A stretch of DNA of 64,000 nucleotides from Saccharothrix carnea (GCF_003014735.1 NZ_PYAX01000024.1:1-64000), one strand, 5' to 3'; positions 32,983 through 42,288 are shown, numbered from the stretch's first letter. A program made the numbers and translations. The notes: generated by a model not told the origin, from the sequence alone.

Positions 32983-34209
32983 GTGGCACCCTCGACGCCT
33001 GCCCCCGGGCTTTTCGACTACCAGTACTACCAGGACCCCTACCCGGCGTTCGAGTGGTTGCGGAACAACGCGCCGATGCACGAGTTCCGATTCCCGGTCG
33101 GCGATGTGCCGATGTGGATCGTGAGCCGGTACGACGACGTCCGGGAGCTGATGGGCGACCCGCGGTTCAGCACCGATGCCACGGCGTGGGCGAGTGACGA
33201 GTTCAAGGCCTCCGGCATGGTGCTCGGCGAGGGCACGGTGTTCGAGAAGACGCTCACCGTGCTGGACCCGCCGGACCACACGAGGGTGCGCAAGCTCGCG
33301 ATGAGCGCGTTCACGCCCCGCAAGATCGCGCAGTGGAAGAGCGCGATCGAAGGGGTCGTGGCGGGTGCGCTGGACCGGCTGGCCGCGCAGGAGCAGCCGG
33401 ACCTCATGGACTACGCGGGCCAGGTCGCGGCGGAGGTCATGGGCGCGTTCCTCGGGTTCCGGCTGGACCGCTACGAGGACACCATCTCGGCGATCGAGCG
33501 CGCGTTCAACCCCGCCCCGGACAGCCAGGACGACGTGCGGCAGGCGTACGGCGAGATCGAGCAGTACGCCCGTGAGCTGATCGAGGAGAAGCGGCGGCAG
33601 CCGGGCGAGGACCTCGCGTCCACGCTCATCACCGCCCGCGACGGCGGCGACCGGCTCAGCGAGGACGAGCTGGCGTCCATGATCGCACTGATGATCCTGG
33701 CGGGCCTGGACACCACCCGCAACCTGGTCGGCTCGGCGAGCCTGGGCCTGCTGGACTTCCCCGACCAGCGCAAGCTGCTGGCCGAGCAACCGGAGCTGAT
33801 CGACGCGGCGGTGGAGGAGTTCCTGCGCTACGACGGGGCGTTCACCATCGCCCTGTTCCGCTTCGCCAAGGAAGACCTGGAGTTCGGCGGCGTGCGGCTG
33901 CCCGCGGGCGCGCCCGTGGTGGCGGCCCTGCAGTCGGCGAACCGGGACGAGCGCAAGTACGTCGACCCGAACCGGCTGGACTTCACCCGCACCGGTCCGC
34001 GCCACCTCGGCCTGGGCCACGGCCTGCACAACTGCCTCGGCTCGGCCCTGGCGCGGCTGGAGACGAAGATCGCGCTGCCCGCGCTGTTCAACCGGTTCCC
34101 CGAGCTGGAACTGGCCATCCCGCGCGACGAGATCCACTACACCGAGGACTGGATCTCCCGCACGGTCATCACGTTCCCGGTGCGCCTCGGCGCCGATCGC
34201 GGCAACTGA
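32983..34209 (+). CDS. Cytochrome P450 (first)
   Basis: 408 aa from a GTG at 32983 with TGGAGAA 7 nt upstream; the open frame extends 33 codons further but that stretch is not P450-like. Visible P450 motifs: I-helix LAGLDTT (about 243-250), ExxR in EEFLRYDG (about 275) and the heme ligand loop GLGHGLHNCLGSALA (Cys about 350). The length is that of soluble bacterial class I P450s, which need a ferredoxin and reductase; none is in the window. It should hydroxylate or epoxidise the PKS-derived chain or ring. First gene of a tailoring operon with the GMC oxidoreductase (96-nt gap) and amine oxidase. Confidence 0.93.
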   Translation: MAPSTPAPGLFDYQYYQDPYPAFEWLRNNAPMHEFRFPVGDVPMWIVSRYDDVRELMGDPRFSTDATAWASDEFKASGMVLGEGTVFEKTLTVLDPPDHTRVRKLAMSAFTPRKIAQWKSAIEGVVAGALDRLAAQEQPDLMDYAGQVAAEVMGAFLGFRLDRYEDTISAIERAFNPAPDSQDDVRQAYGEIEQYARELIEEKRRQPGEDLASTLITARDGGDRLSEDELASMIALMILAGLDTTRNLVGSASLGLLDFPDQRKLLAEQPELIDAAVEEFLRYDGAFTIALFRFAKEDLEFGGVRLPAGAPVVAALQSANRDERKYVDPNRLDFTRTGPRHLGLGHGLHNCLGSALARLETKIALPALFNRFPELELAIPRDEIHYTEDWISRTVITFPVRLGADRGN

Positions 34210-34305
34210 GCGCCGGGGAGTTCCCCGAACGGAACGCGCGGCGCGGCCGGCCGAACGGCGCGCGGCGCGACGACCGGTGCGCACAAACCATGCTGGGGGT
34301 GGAAA

Positions 34306-35916
34306 TTGGCTGCTGAGTTCGACTACATCGTCGTCGGTGCCGGTTCGGCGGGGTGCGTGCTCGCCGCCCGCCTGTCCGAGGACGCGGGCGTCCGGGTGGC
34401 GCTGGTGGAGGCGGGCGGACCGGACGACGACCCGGACATCCGGGTGCCGCTGCACGCGGCACGCCTGCTCGGTACCCCGGTGGACTGGGGCTTCACCACC
34501 GTGCCGCAGTCCGGTTTGGACGGACGCGAGGTGTACTGGCCGCGCGGCAAGGTGGTCGGCGGGTCGTCGTCGGTCAACTTCCAGATGTGGGTGCCCGGCC
34601 ACCGCGACGACTACGACCCGTGGGTCGCGGCGGCGGGCCCGGAGTGGTCCTGGGACGCGGTGCGACCGTACTTCCGCCGGTCCGAGCGGTGGGCGGGTGA
34701 CCCGGCTGACGGGCACACCTACGGCACCGGCGGTCCACTGTGGATCTCGCCGCCCCGCGACCCGGACCCGAGCACCGCGCGCTTCCTCGACGCGTGCGCG
34801 GACCTGGGCCTGAAGGAGGTGCCCGGTGGGATCGGCGGCCCCGACCACACCGGTTCCTCGCTCACGCCCCTCAACCAGTCGAACGGCTCGCGCTGGAGTG
34901 CCGCGGACGGCTACCTCAGGCCCGCGCTGGAACGCGGGAACCTGCGCGTCATCACCGGTGCGCAGGTGCGCCGCGTGCTGCTGGACGACGGCCGCGCCAC
35001 CGGTGTCGAACTGGCCGGGGAGACCCTGACCGCGCGGCGCGAGGTGATCCTGTGCGCGGGCGCGGTGGGCTCACCGCACCTGTTGATGCTGTCCGGCATC
35101 GGCGACGCCGACCACCTCCGGGCCGCCGGCGTGACGCCGCTGGTGGACCTGCCCGGTGTCGGCCGCAACCTCCAGGACCACGTGGCCGTGGACCTCGTGC
35201 GGGACGCGGCGGCACCCGTGCGGCTCGCGACAGCGGACACGCCCGCCCACCGCGAGCAGTACGAACAGCACCGGCTCGGCCCGCTCACCTCGAACATGAC
35301 CGAGGCCGTGGCGTTCCTGCGCGCGGACGGCGGCTCCGGCGCACCGGACCTGGAGCTGATCTGGGCGCCGGTGGCCTTCACCGAGGAAGGCCCGACCGGT
35401 GCCGGGTTCACCGTGGCGGTGGTGCTGCTGCAACCCGACAGCACCGGCCGGATCACCCTCGCCGACGCCGACCCGGCCACGCCGCCGCGCATCGACCCCG
35501 GCTACCTCGCCGAAGCCTCGGACGTGGACCGGTTGCGCGCGGGCCTGCGCTTCGCCGACCGGTTGCTGCGCGGCGAGGCGCTGAGCCCGCTGCTGGCCGA
35601 CCAGCCCGCCCTGCCCGGGTCCGACGACGAGCTGGACGAGCTGGTCCGCGCCCGGGCCGAGACCCTGTTCCACCCGGTCGGCACGTGTCGCGCGGGACGT
35701 GCGGACGACCCGGCCGCCGTGGTGGACCCGCACCTGCGGGTGCGCGGCGTCGCCGGGCTGCGCGTGGTCGACGCGGCGGTGATGCCGCGGCTGCCCCGCG
35801 GCCACACCCACGCCACCACCGTGATGATCGCCGAACGTGCCGCGGACCTGATCCGCGCGGACGCCGGAGCACCGGCAGCACCCGACCACCCGCCAACCAC
35901 CCGGGAGCCAGCGTGA
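34306..35916 (+). CDS. GMC-family FAD oxidoreductase (choline dehydrogenase-like)
   Basis: 536 aa. The start is a TTG at 34306; no in-frame ATG or GTG gives a sensible N-terminus, and the FAD-binding fold (YIVVGAGSAGC) begins 6 residues in. GMC motifs: PRGKVVGGSSSVN (about 75-90), GAVGSPHLLMLSGIG (about 250-265), HPVGTC (about 456) and a C-terminal GHTHATT (about 500) where choline dehydrogenases have NTNAPT. The active site would then be a His/His pair, as in glucose oxidase, rather than His/Asn. These enzymes oxidise alcohols to aldehydes or ketones; the module 5-derived hydroxyl or a P450-made hydroxyl is a reasonable substrate. It overlaps the next gene by 4 nt (GTGA). Confidence 0.88.
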   Translation: MAAEFDYIVVGAGSAGCVLAARLSEDAGVRVALVEAGGPDDDPDIRVPLHAARLLGTPVDWGFTTVPQSGLDGREVYWPRGKVVGGSSSVNFQMWVPGHRDDYDPWVAAAGPEWSWDAVRPYFRRSERWAGDPADGHTYGTGGPLWISPPRDPDPSTARFLDACADLGLKEVPGGIGGPDHTGSSLTPLNQSNGSRWSAADGYLRPALERGNLRVITGAQVRRVLLDDGRATGVELAGETLTARREVILCAGAVGSPHLLMLSGIGDADHLRAAGVTPLVDLPGVGRNLQDHVAVDLVRDAAAPVRLATADTPAHREQYEQHRLGPLTSNMTEAVAFLRADGGSGAPDLELIWAPVAFTEEGPTGAGFTVAVVLLQPDSTGRITLADADPATPPRIDPGYLAEASDVDRLRAGLRFADRLLRGEALSPLLADQPALPGSDDELDELVRARAETLFHPVGTCRAGRADDPAAVVDPHLRVRGVAGLRVVDAAVMPRLPRGHTHATTVMIAERAADLIRADAGAPAAPDHPPTTREPA

Positions 35917-37223
35917 GCCAGACATCGGATGCACCCACCCACCAGGCCATCGTGATCGGGGCGGGCTTCGCCGGCGTGACCGCCGCGCGCGAGCTGTCCG
36001 CCGCCGGCCTGCGCCCCCTGCTGCTGGAGGCCTCCGACCGCGTCGGCGGCCGGGCGCGCACCGAGACCTTCGCCGGCAAGAGGATCGAGCTGGGTGCGGC
36101 CTGGTTCTCACCGCACCAGCCGCGGGTCCGCGAGGAGCTGGAGCGCTACGGCATCGCGCTCGTGCCGCAGGGCGTGATGCCGGAGCACGCGGTGTTCCCG
36201 ACCGACGACGGCGTGGGCCCGATCGACCCGGCGGAGGCGTTCGGGCACTACGGGCAGCTGCTGACGAAGTACTTCGCCGGGTCGCGGGAGCTGTTCCCGG
36301 AGCCGGAGGAACCGCTGCTCGGCGGTGCGCGGCTGCGCGAGGCCGACGCGTTGTCCATGCGCGACCACCTCGACCGGCTCGGGCTGTCGACCCGGGACGA
36401 GCGCTGGCTGAGCAACATCACCGGCACCTACTCGGGCGGCGACAGCGCCCGCGGCGCGTACACCGGTCTGGCGCAGTGGTGGGAGCTGCCCGGCGGCACG
36501 GTCGACGGGTGGAACACCCTCATCGGCATGAGCCCGGAGACCGGCATGAGCGGTCTGCTGGAGGCCATGGTCGGTGACTCGGACGCGGAGCTGCGCCTGG
36601 GTACCCGCGTCACGGCGGTGGACGACGACGGCCGCCTGGTGCGGGTCACCACGGGCGGCGGCGAGGTCTTCTCCGCGCCGGTCGTGGTGGTCGCGGTCCC
36701 GACGAGCGCCTGGGAGACCATCCGGTTCGGCAACGGCCTGCCCGACGTCCACGTCTCGGCCGCCGCGAGCAAGCTGTCGGTGCCGGCCAGCGCCAAGTTC
36801 TGGCTGCGTGCCGGTGGCGACGTCGGCGCCATCTCCGCGCACGCGCCGGAGGGCTACCCGATCTCGTCGCTGTTCACCTACTACCAGCTGGACGACGGCG
36901 ACCAGCTGCTGATCGGCTTCAGCCAGGACGCGTCGTTCGACGTGCGCGACCGGGACCGGCTGGCGGAAGCGGTGCGCCTGTTCGGCGACATCGAGATCCT
37001 CGACGTGCGCGCCCACGACTGGGGCCGAGACGAGTTCACCCGCGGCGGGTGGTCGTTCCGGCGACCGGGCCAGCTGTTCGAGCACGTGCCCGCGATCCTC
37101 CAGCCCCACGGCCGCCTCACGTTCGCCAACGACGGCCTGGTCGAGGGCTGGGTCGGGTTCGTGGAGGGCGCGATCGAGTCCGGTGAGCGCGCCGCGCGCC
37201 AGGCGGTCGAGTTCGCCGCGTGA
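35913..37223 (+). CDS. Flavin amine oxidase, cytosolic paralog
   Basis: 436 aa from a GTG overlapping the GMC stop. N-terminal FAD fold (VIGAGFAGVTAARE, about 14-27) and the GGRARTE arginine motif (about 46-52) identify the monoamine/putrescine oxidase family. The conserved lysine near the flavin lies in ASAKFWLR. There is no signal peptide. The protein at 52108 is a close paralog (shared LDDGDQL, IGFSQD, WGRDEF, RRPGQLF, GFVEGAIESG) that carries a Tat signal. Likely reaction: oxidation of a C-N bond of the amine or cyclic imine, moving the ring toward dihydropyridine/pyridine or regenerating an imine. This is inferred from family and context. Last gene of the operon, before a bidirectional hairpin. 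Confidence 0.88.
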   Translation: MSQTSDAPTHQAIVIGAGFAGVTAARELSAAGLRPLLLEASDRVGGRARTETFAGKRIELGAAWFSPHQPRVREELERYGIALVPQGVMPEHAVFPTDDGVGPIDPAEAFGHYGQLLTKYFAGSRELFPEPEEPLLGGARLREADALSMRDHLDRLGLSTRDERWLSNITGTYSGGDSARGAYTGLAQWWELPGGTVDGWNTLIGMSPETGMSGLLEAMVGDSDAELRLGTRVTAVDDDGRLVRVTTGGGEVFSAPVVVVAVPTSAWETIRFGNGLPDVHVSAAASKLSVPASAKFWLRAGGDVGAISAHAPEGYPISSLFTYYQLDDGDQLLIGFSQDASFDVRDRDRLAEAVRLFGDIEILDVRAHDWGRDEFTRGGWSFRRPGQLFEHVPAILQPHGRLTFANDGLVEGWVGFVEGAIESGERAARQAVEFAA

Positions 37224-37229
37224 ACGAAC

Positions 37230-37272
37230 GGCGCCCGACGCGGCTCCCTCGGACGGGACCGCGTCGGGCGCC
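37230..37272. terminator. Bidirectional terminator between convergent operons
   Basis: A perfect 14-bp inverted repeat (37230-37243 with 37259-37272) with a 15-nt loop lies between the stop of the plus-strand amine oxidase gene and the stop of the minus-strand deacetylase gene. No T-run; terminators of this kind are common in G+C-rich actinomycetes. Confidence 0.75.
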
Positions 37273-37315
37273 GGGCTCGGCCGCGGGCGGGTCGGCGCTG
37301 ATGGTGCCGGTCGGG

Positions 37316-38053
37316 TCAGCGCCCGTACAGCTGGAACGTGACGCCGTAGGCGCCGAAGCCCGGCGGGATGTCGCTCATGATCTGGGTCAACGTGCCGCGG
37401 GCCTGGGCGGTGGGATCTTCGTCCCGCAGCGCACCGAGGTAGGCGCGGTGTTCGGCCAGTGCCGCCACGGACAGCTCGAAACCCTTCTCCCCCACCGTGA
37501 CGACGTGCGTGGGGTGCGGTGATCCGGCCACGGCCACGTGCCGCACGCCGTCCCACGGCTGGAGCGTGCCGTCGGCGAGCTGCTCGGGGAAGATCCAGCG
37601 GTTGCCCGCGTCACCCACGGCGTCGAGCACCGCGCGGCCCACCACGCGGTGGTCCGGGGTGTTCCAGGAGCTGCCGTCCCAGGTGTCGTGGTGGTTGATC
37701 GTGACCACGAGCTCGGGGCGGTGGCGGCGGATCTCGCGGGCCAGCTCGCGGCGCAGCGCGACACCGCCCTCGATCACGCCGTCGTGGTGGCCGTCCAGGA
37801 AGTCCACTGCGGACACACCGACCACGGCGGCGCTGGCGCGCTGCTCGGCTTCCCGGACCACCGCGGCCTCGTCCGGCGGCAGGCCGTCGATACCGGCCTC
37901 GCCGCGGGTGACGATGAGGTAGGAGACCTCCCGTCCGGTCGCGGTCCACTCCGCCACCGCACCCGCGACGCCGTACTCCATGTCGTCCGGGTGCGCGATG
38001 ATCGCCAGCGCGCGCTGCCAGTCGTCCGGGAGCAACTCAAGCCGCTCGGCCAA
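37316..38053 (-). CDS. PIG-L family deacetylase (LmbE-like amidohydrolase)
   Basis: 245 aa from a TTG at 38053, chosen because GAGGAGG lies 5 nt upstream; no in-frame ATG or GTG is better. The AHPDD zinc motif (about 19-23) and the HHDG and NHHD segments mark the LmbE/PIG-L fold used by MshB, Mca and antibiotic deacetylases. These cleave N-acyl groups from amines or amino sugars in the cytosol. No sugar genes occur here, so an N-acylated intermediate of the alkaloid is the natural candidate, which is inference. It is the last gene of a minus-strand run after P450 and SDR, separated from the SDR by 82 nt that hold a perfect hairpin. Confidence 0.85.
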   Translation of the reverse strand: MAERLELLPDDWQRALAIIAHPDDMEYGVAGAVAEWTATGREVSYLIVTRGEAGIDGLPPDEAAVVREAEQRASAAVVGVSAVDFLDGHHDGVIEGGVALRRELAREIRRHRPELVVTINHHDTWDGSSWNTPDHRVVGRAVLDAVGDAGNRWIFPEQLADGTLQPWDGVRHVAVAGSPHPTHVVTVGEKGFELSVAALAEHRAYLGALRDEDPTAQARGTLTQIMSDIPPGFGAYGVTFQLYGR

Positions 38054-38077
38054 CCTGGCCTCCTCTTCGGTACGCCA

Positions 38078-38112
38078 CTTCGACCGCGGACCGGTGCGGT
38101 CCGCGGTCGAAG
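38078..38112 (-). other. Perfect 16-bp hairpin between the SDR and deacetylase genes
   Basis: 38078-38093 pairs perfectly with 38097-38112 around a 3-nt loop. It lies inside the presumed operon, about 25 nt upstream of the deacetylase start, and has no T-run on the minus strand. It may act as a partial terminator, RNA stabiliser or processing site that lowers deacetylase expression. Confidence 0.7.
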
Positions 38113-38135
38113 CAGGGGTTGATCTTCTGTTTTCG

Positions 38136-38900
38136 TCAGAACTGCGGGTACTGCAGCCTCTCGCCGAGACCGCCGTCGACGGGCAGCTTGACGCCGGTGG
38201 TGAAGGTGGCGTCGGCGGCCAGGAACAGCGCGGCACGCGCCACCTCCTCCGCGGAACCGTGCCGCTTCATCGGCGTCATCTCGTCACCGACAGCCTGCAG
38301 CACGGTCCGCTGCTCCGCCGTCAGACCGGGCACACCCATGCTGGGCGTGTCGATGAACCCGGGGCTCACCGCGTTGACCCGGATGCGGCGCGGCAGCAGT
38401 TCGGAGGCGAGGACCTGGGCGAAGGAGAACAGCGCCGCCTTCGTCGCCGAGTACACACCCATGGTGGGCTGGCCGCCCTCGTCGGCGATCGAGCTGGTGA
38501 ACACCATCGCGCCGCCGTCCTCCATCAGCGGCAGCAGGCGCTGGACGGTGAAGAACGCGCCCTTGGTGTTGACCGCGAACTGGCGGTCGTAACTCTCCTC
38601 GGTCACCGCGACGATCGGCTCCAGCACCGCCGTGCCGACGTTGACGAACAGGTAGTGGAACCGCCCGAACCGCTCGGCCACCAGCTCGCCGAGCGCGGCG
38701 ATGTCACCCATGCTGGTGACGTCGGACCGCACCACGACGGCCCGCTCGCCCAGCTCGGCGCCCGCCTTGTCCACGTTGGTCTCGTCCCGACCGGTCGCCA
38801 CCACCGCGGCGCCCTCGTCGAGGAGGGCGGCGGCGATCGCCAGGCCCATCCCGTGCGTGCCGCCGATGACCACGGCCTTCTTGTCCGCGTACCTGCTCAT
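38136..38900 (-). CDS. Short-chain dehydrogenase/reductase
   Basis: 254 aa from an ATG at 38900 with GGAG 9 nt upstream. A classical SDR: cofactor loop GGTHGMG (about 13-19, a variant of TGxxxGxG), NVGT in place of NNAG, catalytic Ser in FTSSIAD and YSATK (YxxxK). It ends with a typical PVDGG tail. NAD(P)H-dependent reduction of a ketone or imine, or the reverse oxidation, on a pathway intermediate is expected; nothing in the sequence fixes the substrate. It lies 47 nt downstream of the P450 gene and is probably cotranscribed with it. Confidence 0.92.
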   Translation of the reverse strand: MSRYADKKAVVIGGTHGMGLAIAAALLDEGAAVVATGRDETNVDKAGAELGERAVVVRSDVTSMGDIAALGELVAERFGRFHYLFVNVGTAVLEPIVAVTEESYDRQFAVNTKGAFFTVQRLLPLMEDGGAMVFTSSIADEGGQPTMGVYSATKAALFSFAQVLASELLPRRIRVNAVSPGFIDTPSMGVPGLTAEQRTVLQAVGDEMTPMKRHGSAEEVARAALFLAADATFTTGVKLPVDGGLGERLQYPQF

Positions 38901-38947
38901 GTGCTTGTGCTCCACAACGTCGGTTGGTTGGCCAACGGGGTTCCCGG

Positions 38948-40183
38948 TCAGGACAGGTGGACCGGGAGTTCGCGGTGCCCGTTGGAGATGAACGACTCCA
39001 GCATCGGGATCGACTCCGGTGGGGTCGCGAGCGCCAGGTCGGGGAACCGGTCGAACACCGCGGGGATCGCGATGGACGCCTCCAGCCGGGCCAGCGGCGC
39101 GCCGACGCAGTGGTGCGCGCCGTGGCCGAACGCGATGTGGTCGCGCCGGGTCGGTCGCCGGGTGTCGTACCGGTCCGCGGTGCCGCCGTGGACCCGCGGG
39201 TCGCGCCCCGCCGCGCTGAACGAGATGACGATCGCCTCGCCCTTGCGGATCACCAGGTCCGGCAGCTCGATGTCCTCGACGGCGTACCGCAGCGGCAGGT
39301 TCGCGAACGGTGCTTCCAGCCGCAGCGACTCCTCGATCGCGTCTTCCCAGGTCACCTCGCCCGCGCGCACCAGCTTGAGCTGGTCGGGGTTGGTGAGCAG
39401 GGCGAACACGGTCTGGTCGAGGAGGTTGACGGTGGTCTCGTGGCCCGCGGTGAACATCAGCAGCAGGGTGTCGGCGAGTTCCCGGTCGGTGAGGCCGGGC
39501 CCGCCGTCCTCCGCGCGTGCCGTGATCAGGCCGGTGGTCAGGTCGTCGCCGGGGTCGGCGCGCCTGACCTCGACGAGGTCGGCCATGAGCCCGTACAGCT
39601 CCTGCTCGTTGGCCTTCGCCTCTTCCTCGGTGACCGCGGTCTGGAGCATCGCGGCCACCGCGCGCAGCAGGCGGTCGCGGATGTCGTCGGGCATGCCGAG
39701 CAGCTCGGAGATCACCTGCGTGGGCAGCGGGTAGGCGAACTCCTGGCGGAAGTCCACCGGCTGACCGGGCGGCGTGGCGGCCATCTTGTCCAGCAGCTCG
39801 GCGGTGATGCTCTCGATGCGCGGGCGCAGGGCGGCGGTCCGGCGGGCGGTGAACGTCTTGGCCACCATCTTGCGCAGCCGGGTGTGCTCCGCGCCGTACG
39901 CGGTGATCATGTTCCGGTCGGCGACCCACATGGCCAGCGGCCAGGTCTTGGCCAGCTCGCTCTCGCCGTTGCCCCACGCGGGCCAGTGGCGGTAGGCGTC
40001 GCGGGACACCCGCGGGTCGGTCAGCAGCTGCTTGATCAGGGCGTGGTCGGTCACCCACCAGACCACGACGCCGCCGGGCAGCTCGGCCAGCGCGGCTCGG
40101 CCGAGGGCGCGCAGGCGCTCGCCGGTGCCGTGCAGGTCACGGCCGGTGGGGTCGATGACCAGGGGACGGTTCGGGTTGCTCAT
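38948..40183 (-). CDS. Cytochrome P450 (second)
   Basis: 411 aa from an ATG at 40183. Motifs: I-helix FTAGHETT (about 245), ExxR in EESLRLEA (about 287), and heme loop [17 protein letters not shown] with Cys about 355. It is of typical bacterial length and CYP107-like in wording, and is distinct from the P450 at 32983. Soluble, needing external electron donors. A second oxidation of the polyene side chain or ring is likely. It begins a P450-SDR-deacetylase run. The 295 bp upstream, between it and the aminotransferase, are a low-complexity G+C-rich stretch, so it may have its own promoter or be read through from the aminotransferase. Confidence 0.93.
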   Translation of the reverse strand: MSNPNRPLVIDPTGRDLHGTGERLRALGRAALAELPGGVVVWWVTDHALIKQLLTDPRVSRDAYRHWPAWGNGESELAKTWPLAMWVADRNMITAYGAEHTRLRKMVAKTFTARRTAALRPRIESITAELLDKMAATPPGQPVDFRQEFAYPLPTQVISELLGMPDDIRDRLLRAVAAMLQTAVTEEEAKANEQELYGLMADLVEVRRADPGDDLTTGLITARAEDGGPGLTDRELADTLLLMFTAGHETTVNLLDQTVFALLTNPDQLKLVRAGEVTWEDAIEESLRLEAPFANLPLRYAVEDIELPDLVIRKGEAIVISFSAAGRDPRVHGGTADRYDTRRPTRRDHIAFGHGAHHCVGAPLARLEASIAIPAVFDRFPDLALATPPESIPMLESFISNGHRELPVHLS

Positions 40184-40194
40184 CGCGGCACTCC

Positions 40195-40478
40195 GTCGAT
40201 AGGGCCGGGGGTCGGTTGGGCCGGTTCTGACTGGCCGGACCTGGCTTGGCCGGCGATCGATCGGCCGAAGCCGGCTTCACCGGACCGGTGGCCGGTGTCG
40301 GCTGAACCGAGGTCGGCTCGGCCGGTTCGCTCCGGGCGCGCGTCGGCTCGGCCGGGCCGGTTGGCGCCAGGATCGGTCGGTCTGGTGTGTCGGGTGGGGA
40401 GGGTCCGGCCGGCCCGAAGTCCCGGCTGGGTCGGGCCGGGGTGGGCCCGGGTCGGCCGGACCGAGGTCGGTCGGGTGG
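40195..40478. repeat. GGCCGG-rich low-complexity spacer
   Basis: The 295-bp gap between the aminotransferase stop and the P450 start contains about eleven GGCCGG hexamers and longer echoes, such as CGGCTCGGCCGG twice and ACCGAGGTCGG twice. No convincing gene: the minus-strand frame through it reads as a Pro/Arg/Thr-rich peptide. It could form many alternative hairpins. Function unknown. Confidence 0.6.
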
Positions 40479-42050
40479 CTAGGCCTGCGCCAGCCACCGG
40501 TCGTCCTGCGCGTGGACCAGGGCGCACAGGTCGCGCAACGCCGTGTCGAGCTTCTCGATCTCCGCGTCGGTCAGGTGGATCGACGGCTCCAGCCGCAGGG
40601 TCGTCGTGGCGCTCGCGGTCGGGAAGGTGCGGATCTTGTGCTCCCGCAACAGGTAGCTCGCGATGCCGAACCCGAGGAAGCCCTCCTCGGCGATGCCCCG
40701 GATCGCGGGCGACGACGCGTCCAGCTGGTCCTGGAACTCGACGCCGAGCATCAGCCCGCGACCGCGCACCTCCTTGATCACGTCCGGGTACTCCTTCCAG
40801 AGCCCCGTGAGCATCTCGGTCAGCCGCTCGCCGCGCTCGGCGGCCTTGCGGTAGGCCTCACCGTCCTCGGCCTCCAGCAGCTCCAGCACCTTGAGCGCGA
40901 TGAGGCTGGAGAAGCTGTCCTTGGCGAACGTCGAGCTGTGCAGCAGCTCGAAGTCCTTGCGGTAGCGGCGTTCCCGCACCAACACCGCGGACGTCTTGGC
41001 GATACCGCCGCCCAGGCTCTTGGCCAGCACGTAGTAGTCGCCGCGCAGCCCGATGTGGGTACTGGCGAAGAACGTCCCGGTGCGGCCCATGCCGCTCTGG
41101 ATCTCGTCCAGCACGATCGGGCAGTCGAGCTCGGCGCAGACCCGCTCGATCTCCCGGGCGTACTCGGCGTTGACCGGCTTGATGCCCGCCTCGCCGCGGA
41201 TCGGCTCGACGAAGAAGCCCGCGAAGACGGGGAAGTCCCGCCGCACGACCGACACCACGCCATCGGCGACCTGGACGTCGAACACCTGGCGGCGCTCCTC
41301 GGCGACGACCTCGCGCAGCCGGTCGGGCGCGTCGGACGGCACGAACCGCGCCCGCGGCCCCAGCCGGGTGAACGGCAGCCGCAGGTCGGGGTTGTAGGTC
41401 AGGTTCACGCTGGCGACCAGCTTGCCGTGGAAGGCGCGCTCCAGCGCGAGGAACACCGGCGGCAGCGCCGCCACCTCGGCGTTGGCCCGAGCGACCTCGG
41501 CGACCAGCCCGTCGATGCCCTCCGCCGCGGCCAGGCCGAGCGAGTCGAACGCGTCGTCCGCGATCACCGCGCCGTCTGCCACGGCCGTGCGAGCGGCCTC
41601 CAGGTTGGCCTCGACCTCGGCGATCAGCTCGGCGGCACGCGCCTGCCGGTCGAACTCGGCGTGCTTGATCACCACCTCGACGCCCTCGGCGCCGCTGTTG
41701 GCGAAGAAGCCGTAGTACGGCTCGTCGGTGCCCAGCTCACGGCGCACGATCGCGTTCAGCGCGGTGGCCACCTCGTTGGCGTACGAGTGGCCGAGCATGA
41801 GCGTGAAGATCGGGGTCTGGTTGTCCAGGATCTCCTTCGCCCTCGCCACGATCTCGGGGTGGTTGTGCCCGAACATCAGCGAACCGAAGCTGCCGACGAA
41901 GTCGGTGACCGCCACTTCCCGGTTTTCCGAATCCCGGTAGTAGAGGGTGTTCCCCTCCGCCCGGGTGTAGTGGATCGCCATTCCGAGGCTGGCCATCTTC
42001 GCCCGCAGGTTCGCGTCGGCGAATTCCTGCGCAGCAGATGAGGAAACCAT
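40479..42050 (-). CDS. Class III PLP-dependent aminotransferase (first copy)
   Basis: 523 aa from an ATG at 42050. Class III fold: GSLMFGHNHPEI (about 55-66), SGAEGVEVVIKHA (about 118-130), LDEIQSGMGRTG (about 304-315) and the PLP lysine Lys344 in AKSLGGG. It is longer than usual because of a roughly 80-residue Ala/Glu-rich helical insertion (about 131-210) before FHGKLVAS. The second copy at 62309 shares this insertion. In thioester-reductase PKS pathways such as coelimycin, a class III enzyme converts the released aldehyde to a primary amine that cyclises onto a chain ketone; this gene is a prime candidate for that step. Its upstream region carries CATTACC and CGAGACC 11 bp apart. Confidence 0.92.
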   Translation of the reverse strand: MVSSSAAQEFADANLRAKMASLGMAIHYTRAEGNTLYYRDSENREVAVTDFVGSFGSLMFGHNHPEIVARAKEILDNQTPIFTLMLGHSYANEVATALNAIVRRELGTDEPYYGFFANSGAEGVEVVIKHAEFDRQARAAELIAEVEANLEAARTAVADGAVIADDAFDSLGLAAAEGIDGLVAEVARANAEVAALPPVFLALERAFHGKLVASVNLTYNPDLRLPFTRLGPRARFVPSDAPDRLREVVAEERRQVFDVQVADGVVSVVRRDFPVFAGFFVEPIRGEAGIKPVNAEYAREIERVCAELDCPIVLDEIQSGMGRTGTFFASTHIGLRGDYYVLAKSLGGGIAKTSAVLVRERRYRKDFELLHSSTFAKDSFSSLIALKVLELLEAEDGEAYRKAAERGERLTEMLTGLWKEYPDVIKEVRGRGLMLGVEFQDQLDASSPAIRGIAEEGFLGFGIASYLLREHKIRTFPTASATTTLRLEPSIHLTDAEIEKLDTALRDLCALVHAQDDRWLAQA

Positions 42051-42121
42051 TCCGCCCGCTCCTTCTCACTCCGGTCCCCCAGCGCCGCGCGGGATCGCTC
42101 GACCTCGGGATTGCAAATCGG

Positions 42122-42212
42122 ATGCTACCCAGCGGCAAACGCCACCGACCACTGTCGGGGTCTCGCTCCGGTAATGCGTGGGGGGTCTATTTCGGTGGAC
42201 GTTCGATTACCG
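42122..42212 (-). promoter_or_regulatory. Upstream region of the first aminotransferase gene with SARP-like repeats
   Basis: On the minus strand, CATTACC (42170-42176) and CGAGACC (42159-42165) lie 11 bp apart. Both heptamers also occur in the PKS1 promoter region. A possible -10 (TAGCAT on the minus strand, 42122-42127) follows. An ATTACCG in the opposite orientation is at 42206-42212. The rest of the 238-bp gap (42051-42288) holds no gene. Confidence 0.5.
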
Positions 42213-42238
42213 CGCGGCGGCCGGTCCGGGAGTAATGT

Positions 42239-42279
42239 GGGCGGCCCACCCGAGACCTGGTGGCCCGGGCGGGCCGCCC
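42239..42279 (-). terminator. Probable terminator of the SARP regulator gene
   Basis: GGGCGGCCC (42239-42247) pairs with GGGCCGCCC (42271-42279) around a 23-nt loop that can fold further, 10 nt past the regulator stop on the minus strand. There is no T-run, so it is a moderate candidate. Confidence 0.5.
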
Positions 42280-42288
42280 GACGAACCG

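Noticed and set aside
34214-34227. CGGGGA-GT-TCCCCG palindrome after the first P450 gene as a terminator
   Set aside because: A 2-nt centre is too tight for a hairpin and there is no T-run; the following genes look cotranscribed.
40180-40527. 115-codon minus-strand frame in the GGCCGG spacer
   Set aside because: Pro/Arg/Thr repeats simply reflect the repeated hexamer; it overlaps the ends of both neighbouring genes.
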